Assembly (NCBI GenBank): GCA_964404165.1
Contig: CAYOIZ010000008.1
Location: 1-64,000 of the forward strand
Direction of reading: 5' to 3'
Length of the DNA stretch: 64,000 bases
Origin: DASYLJ01 sp964404165
Lineage (GTDB): Bacteria; Desulfobacterota; Binatia; DP-6
Part shown: positions 60,293 to 64,000 of the stretch, piece after piece
Position numbering within the stretch: position 1 is the first letter of the stretch
Layout of the letters: every line of letters starts with the position of its first letter
Notes under the pieces: model-generated
The model's database searches: none
Told to the model about the DNA's origin: nothing
The model's input: the letters and a program-made list of their open reading frames with translations, nothing else
Position numbers and translations under genes: made by a program

Positions 60293-61372
60293 TCACGATC
60301 GTCCCTCCGCTATGGCTCCCGGGATGGCGATGAAGGTCCCCATGGCGTCACACTGACGGAGCGATTTGGCGGTGTTCCCCACGTGGTTCAGTAAAGAGAC
60401 TGTTAGTTGTGAGAGGTCCAAGAGCACGAACATCGCTACACGGCGGACAAAGTCGCGCACCATCTCGTCGTGGGGCTCTCCGAGATGCGAGATGCAGTCT
60501 TCCTTCTGCGGAACGTCGACAAAGAAGAGGTCCCCCCCAACCGACGGGTGGCAAATGTCGGAGAGCATGGCGTAGATGGCGCGCACCTTGCCAGCATGCG
60601 GCGGCCATCGCTTAGCCACGTCGATCTCCAACGCTTCTACAAAAGCGCCCGTTGACTTTTGCCGGACCGACTGGGTCGGCTCGTCATCATGGTTCTTTGC
60701 GCTGGCGTAGTCTCGGAGCAAGCGCTCCATGTCCGCTCCGCCCTTAGCGTAGGCCGTCCAATCGAATCGCCCTCCCGTCAGACCTTGTTTCAGTAGATTG
60801 TGCAATTTGGTCATGTCGTCTTGGTTCCGAATACCTTTGGTCAGCAATGCGGACAGCCGGCGGTCGAAATGGAGCAGGGCTCCCGTGAGTTCGACGTACG
60901 CTCGCAGAGCTAGAGCGGCGAGATGCAATCGCCTCCTGCTCAGCGCATCCACGGCGTCGCAATACATCGTAGCCAATCGTCTTCCGTAAGATATCTGAAG
61001 TGCGCTCAAGTGAATGCACAGGTGATGGATGGCTTCTGCTCCGAGCGCCTCGCGCGTAGCGGTCGTTGGAAGCGAACTTTGGATACAGTAGGTGCGGCAA
61101 AACTTTTCGGCACCCTGCTCAATTTGATGGAGGGCCGCGGATAGCACCGGGTCGCCCCGAGTTAGGTTCCAAAGAAAGGAACTAATCTTCGGTAGTGTCG
61201 CTGTTGTGTCCGGGACCGGGTCCGGTGGCCGCTTGAGGAGGGTTTCGAAAGCAGATGCGGGTCGCGTCGATGCCTTGGCCACTCGGCTACAGCACCGCTT
61301 GTATTTGATCCCACTGCCGCACGGGCAGCTCTCGTTGCGGCCAGGTTTCGGCGCGCTCCGATCATCTTTCAC
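60293..61372 (-). CDS. SEC-C motif protein downstream of hsdR
   Basis: A 359-residue protein. GTG 61372 is preferred since GAGG lies nine bases upstream and it begins 28 bp after the hsdR stop; an in-frame ATG at 61435 would overlap hsdR. The N-terminus GRNESCPCGSGIKYKRCC is a SEC-C zinc motif (Cys16, 18, 27, 28). The remaining 320 residues are helical, with HHLCIHLSALQISYGRRLAT and LHLAALALRAYVELTGALLHF, a layout similar to the DUF5677-like protein at 53879. It is the last gene of the restriction transcript, so it may be a defence accessory factor. Confidence 0.75.
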   Translation of the reverse strand: MKDDRSAPKPGRNESCPCGSGIKYKRCCSRVAKASTRPASAFETLLKRPPDPVPDTTATLPKISSFLWNLTRGDPVLSAALHQIEQGAEKFCRTYCIQSSLPTTATREALGAEAIHHLCIHLSALQISYGRRLATMYCDAVDALSRRRLHLAALALRAYVELTGALLHFDRRLSALLTKGIRNQDDMTKLHNLLKQGLTGGRFDWTAYAKGGADMERLLRDYASAKNHDDEPTQSVRQKSTGAFVEALEIDVAKRWPPHAGKVRAIYAMLSDICHPSVGGDLFFVDVPQKEDCISHLGEPHDEMVRDFVRRVAMFVLLDLSQLTVSLLNHVGNTAKSLRQCDAMGTFIAIPGAIAEGRS

Positions 61373-61400
61373 TGGGAAATCCTCAACTGTGTCGTGAGAG

Positions 61401-64000
61401 CTAGGGCTGGGCCATGGTGTCTTGAAACGCTCCATCCTCCGCCCACGTCTCACATAGCCGCTCCGCCTGCTCCATCACCGTCGCGGTCGCCCGCTCCTGC
61501 TTGTCCGGCGGATAGCCATGTTTGCGGAGGAGTCGCTTCACCATCGTCCGAAGTCGCGCGCGGGCGCTTTCCCGCTGCGTCCAATCGATCGAGACGTTCT
61601 TGCGGAGTATGTCCGTTAGCTCTTTGGCGATGGCGCGGAGCACCGTGTCGCCCATCACCTTGACGGCCGCATCGTTGACGCCGAGCGCGTCGTAGAAGGC
61701 CAACTCGTCCTCGGTCAGGCCGAGCATCTGCCCCTTCGCGTGCGCCTCGCGCATCGTCTTCGCCAGCTCGATCAACTTGGCGATGACCTCGCTCGTCTCG
61801 ATCGCGCGGTTCTTGTATCCCAGAAGTGCTCGGTCCAGCATCTCGGAAAAGGTCCGGGACTGCGCAAGATTCCGCTTGGAGCGGACTTTGAGGTCGTCCT
61901 GGAGGAGCTTCTTGAGCAACTCGACGGCGAGATTCTTCTGCGGCAGACCCCGAACCTCAGCCAGGAACTGATCAGAGAGGATCGAGATGTCGGGGCGCTT
62001 GAGTCCTGCCGCCGAGAAGATGTCGACCACCTGATCGGCTGCACTGATCGCTTGGCTGACGATCTGGCGAATCGCGGCGTTGAGTTCTTCCTCCGGCCGA
62101 GCGTCCACCAAGGATCGCTTCACTAATGCGGCCTTCACGGCTTGGAAGAACGCGACCTCATCCCGGACGCGAATGGCGTCCTCGTGGGGTACGGCCAGTG
62201 CGAACGCCTTGCTCAGGTCGGTGACGGCGCGAACGAGTCGATCCTTCCCCTCGTCCTGATTCAGGATGTGCTCCTGGGCGGTGGGGAGGAACTTAAAGAC
62301 CGCCTGCGGCCCCTGCGCGAGCACCGCGGGATAGTCGAGCCCGTGGAAGAGGTCTTGGCAGACTTCGAACTTCGCCAGCATGACGGCCACTGCCTCGCGC
62401 TGGTCGATAGCGGTGTCGCCTTTGCCGCCGGACTGCGTGTATGTCGCGAGCGCGTCGCGGAGCTGCTCTGCCAGGCCCAGGTAGTCGACGATCAGGCCGC
62501 CGGGCTTGTCCTTGAAAACCCGGTTCACCCGCGCGATGGCCTGCATCAGCCCGTGGCCACGCATGGGCTTGTCCACGTAGAGCGTGTGCAGGCATGGCGC
62601 GTCGAACCCGGTGAGCCACATGTCCCTTACGATGACGAGCTTCAGCGGGTGTTTGGCGTTCTTGAAGCGGGCCGCCATGGCCTCGCGGCCAGGCTTACCG
62701 CGGATGTGTTGTTGCCATGGCAGCGGGTCGGAGGCCGAGCCGGTCATCACTACCTTGATCGCCCCCTTGTCGTCGTCGGGGTCATGCCAGTCCGGGCGGA
62801 GCTTGGTGATCGCCGCATACAGCTCGACGCAGATACGCCGGCTCATGCAGACAATCATCGCCTTGCCGTTCATGGCCTCCTGCCGCTGCTCGAAGTGGGC
62901 GACCAGGTCCTTGGCGATCAACGCGACCCGCTTCTCAGTCCCCACCAGGGCTTCGATCTGTGCCCAGCGGCTCTTGAGGCGTTCGCGGCGGGAGTCCTCC
63001 TCGCCCTCCGTGACCTCCTCGAACGCGGGATCAATCTTTGGTCGCTCCGACTCCTGGAGTTCGAGCTTCGCCAGCCGCCCCTCGTAGTAGATCGGAACCG
63101 TCGCTCCGTCCTCCACAGCGCGCCGAATGTCGTAGATGCTGATGTAGTCACCAAAGACTGCGCGCGTGTTCTTGTCGGTCGACTCGATCGGCGTGCCCGT
63201 AAATCCGATGAACGACGCATTTGGGAGTGCGTCGCGCAGGTGCCGGGCGAAGCCATCGATGAAGTCGTACTGGCTCCTATGGGCCTCGTCCGCGATGACG
63301 ACGATATTCCGGCGGTCGCTCAGGAGGGGAAATTGATCTCCCTTCTCCTCGGGGAAGAACTTCTGAACCGTCGTGAACACAACGCCGCCGGATGCCACGG
63401 TGAGCTTCTCCCGCAGGTCAGCGCGACTCGTGACTTGCACCGGCTCCTGTCGGACCAGCGCCTGGCAGCGGCCGAAGGTGCCGAAGAGCTGATCGTCGAG
63501 GTCGTTGCGGTCGGTGAGGAGGACCAGGGTCGGGTTCTCCATCTCTGGGTGCAGAATCAACTTCCCGGCGAAGAACAGCATTGTCAGGCTTTTGCCGGAC
63601 CCCTGCGTGTGCCACACGACGCCCGCCCGGTGATCGCCGCTCGGGCGAGACGCCGTGACCGTTGCGGCAACGGCATTCTGAACCGCGTGAAACTGGTGGT
63701 AGCCCGCGAGCTTCTTCGCGATGTCCCCGCGCTCCTCCTCGAAGACGAGGAAGTGACGGACGAGATCGAGCAGCCGACGCTTGTCGAAGACCCCCCTCAG
63801 AAGGACTTCCAGCCCCAACAAATGGGACGGGGCGAGGGCCTCGCCCTCGATGGTGCGCCAGGGTGCGAAGCGTTCCCGGTCGGCGGTGAGCGACCCGATC
63901 CTGGCTTCGAGGCCATCGCTGACGACCAGCAGTTCGTTGAAGTGGAACAGTGAGGGCACTTGGTGCTTGTAGGTTTGCAACTGGTGGAATGCGGTCCAGA
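61401..64000 (-). CDS. hsdR: Type I restriction enzyme R subunit, N-terminus beyond the window
   Basis: The visible 866 codons of the R subunit read to the window edge with no start. An in-frame TTG at 63980 is internal, since the frame continues upstream as WTAFHQLQTYK. The helicase motor is complete: Walker A HTQGSGKS, the IADEAHRSQYDF box (DEAH), GFTGTPIESTDKN and the second RecA-like domain with MWLTGFDAPCLHTLYVDKPM and QAIARVNRVFKDKPGG. The C-terminal helical region ends in a standard form (MVKRLLRKHGYPPDKQERAT). The N-terminal nuclease lies to the right and cannot be checked. HsdR translocates and cuts unmethylated DNA; hsdM and hsdS should be upstream, beyond 64000. Confidence 0.92.
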   Translation of the reverse strand, partial: WTAFHQLQTYKHQVPSLFHFNELLVVSDGLEARIGSLTADRERFAPWRTIEGEALAPSHLLGLEVLLRGVFDKRRLLDLVRHFLVFEEERGDIAKKLAGYHQFHAVQNAVAATVTASRPSGDHRAGVVWHTQGSGKSLTMLFFAGKLILHPEMENPTLVLLTDRNDLDDQLFGTFGRCQALVRQEPVQVTSRADLREKLTVASGGVVFTTVQKFFPEEKGDQFPLLSDRRNIVVIADEAHRSQYDFIDGFARHLRDALPNASFIGFTGTPIESTDKNTRAVFGDYISIYDIRRAVEDGATVPIYYEGRLAKLELQESERPKIDPAFEEVTEGEEDSRRERLKSRWAQIEALVGTEKRVALIAKDLVAHFEQRQEAMNGKAMIVCMSRRICVELYAAITKLRPDWHDPDDDKGAIKVVMTGSASDPLPWQQHIRGKPGREAMAARFKNAKHPLKLVIVRDMWLTGFDAPCLHTLYVDKPMRGHGLMQAIARVNRVFKDKPGGLIVDYLGLAEQLRDALATYTQSGGKGDTAIDQREAVAVMLAKFEVCQDLFHGLDYPAVLAQGPQAVFKFLPTAQEHILNQDEGKDRLVRAVTDLSKAFALAVPHEDAIRVRDEVAFFQAVKAALVKRSLVDARPEEELNAAIRQIVSQAISAADQVVDIFSAAGLKRPDISILSDQFLAEVRGLPQKNLAVELLKKLLQDDLKVRSKRNLAQSRTFSEMLDRALLGYKNRAIETSEVIAKLIELAKTMREAHAKGQMLGLTEDELAFYDALGVNDAAVKVMGDTVLRAIAKELTDILRKNVSIDWTQRESARARLRTMVKRLLRKHGYPPDKQERATATVMEQAERLCETWAEDGAFQDTMAQP

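Overview
The window looks like a piece of chromosome from a GC-rich free-living bacterium, roughly 47 kb of it, followed by about 17 kb of a genomic island. The organism cannot be named from the sequence alone. The many secreted proteins with Cys-rich CDDGN (DUF4215-type) repeats, together with crotonases, a P450, GST-like proteins, a luciferase-like (LLM) oxidoreductase and a sulfotransferase, recall uncultured soil or sediment lineages once filed under Deltaproteobacteria (Candidatus Binatota or Myxococcota-like). That assignment is an inference.

Positions 1-12700 hold small-molecule and envelope genes. There is a truncated crotonase overlapping a DUF1214-like gene, a sulfotransferase, a DUF1330-like protein and two tandem GST-like paralogues. 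Next comes a tight minus-strand operon, tetR - DUF3604 protein - parvulin-type isomerase - HupE/UreJ membrane protein, joined by 4-bp overlaps or a 5-bp gap. Two small membrane proteins and a metallo-beta-lactamase-fold hydrolase coupled to a second TetR regulator follow, closed by a perfect 18-bp hairpin.

Positions 13000-47000 are dominated by exported proteins: a 1609-residue sedolisin with Ig-like domains, a subtilisin, an M28 lipoprotein peptidase, an LPMO-like protein whose predicted mature N-terminus is His, a HAF-repeat protein, an alpha/beta hydrolase, a permuted papain-like candidate and a sulfatase. Several share modules; one roughly 150-190 residue module is C-terminal in two proteins and N-terminal to the sulfatase. 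Interspersed are a second crotonase, a DUF1993 protein, a P450, an SDR, a tRNA-guanine transglycosylase fused to an MnmC-like methyltransferase, a GDP-fucose-synthase-like gene next to a glycosyltransferase-like gene, a lone receiver domain and an LLM oxidoreductase.

At 46981-47031, one base after the sulfatase stop, lies the 3' part of a tRNA-Leu(CAA), cut at the anticodon loop: the expected scar of tyrosine-recombinase integration. To its right base composition drops, gene density falls and gene order is patchy. The island carries an FKBP lipoprotein, a delta-60-repeat protein, two paralogous collagen-like secreted proteins, a DUF1566 protein and many candidate defence genes: an Mrr-like nuclease, a DUF5677 pair, a helicase-free DUF3427-DUF3883 protein, a SEC-C protein and hsdR of a type I restriction system that runs off the right edge. 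A 130-bp direct repeat (47030 and 52418) and a perfect 75-bp inverted repeat (54680 and 57787) show that the island was built by repeated rearrangement. No integrase, CRISPR array, rRNA or intact tRNA is visible.
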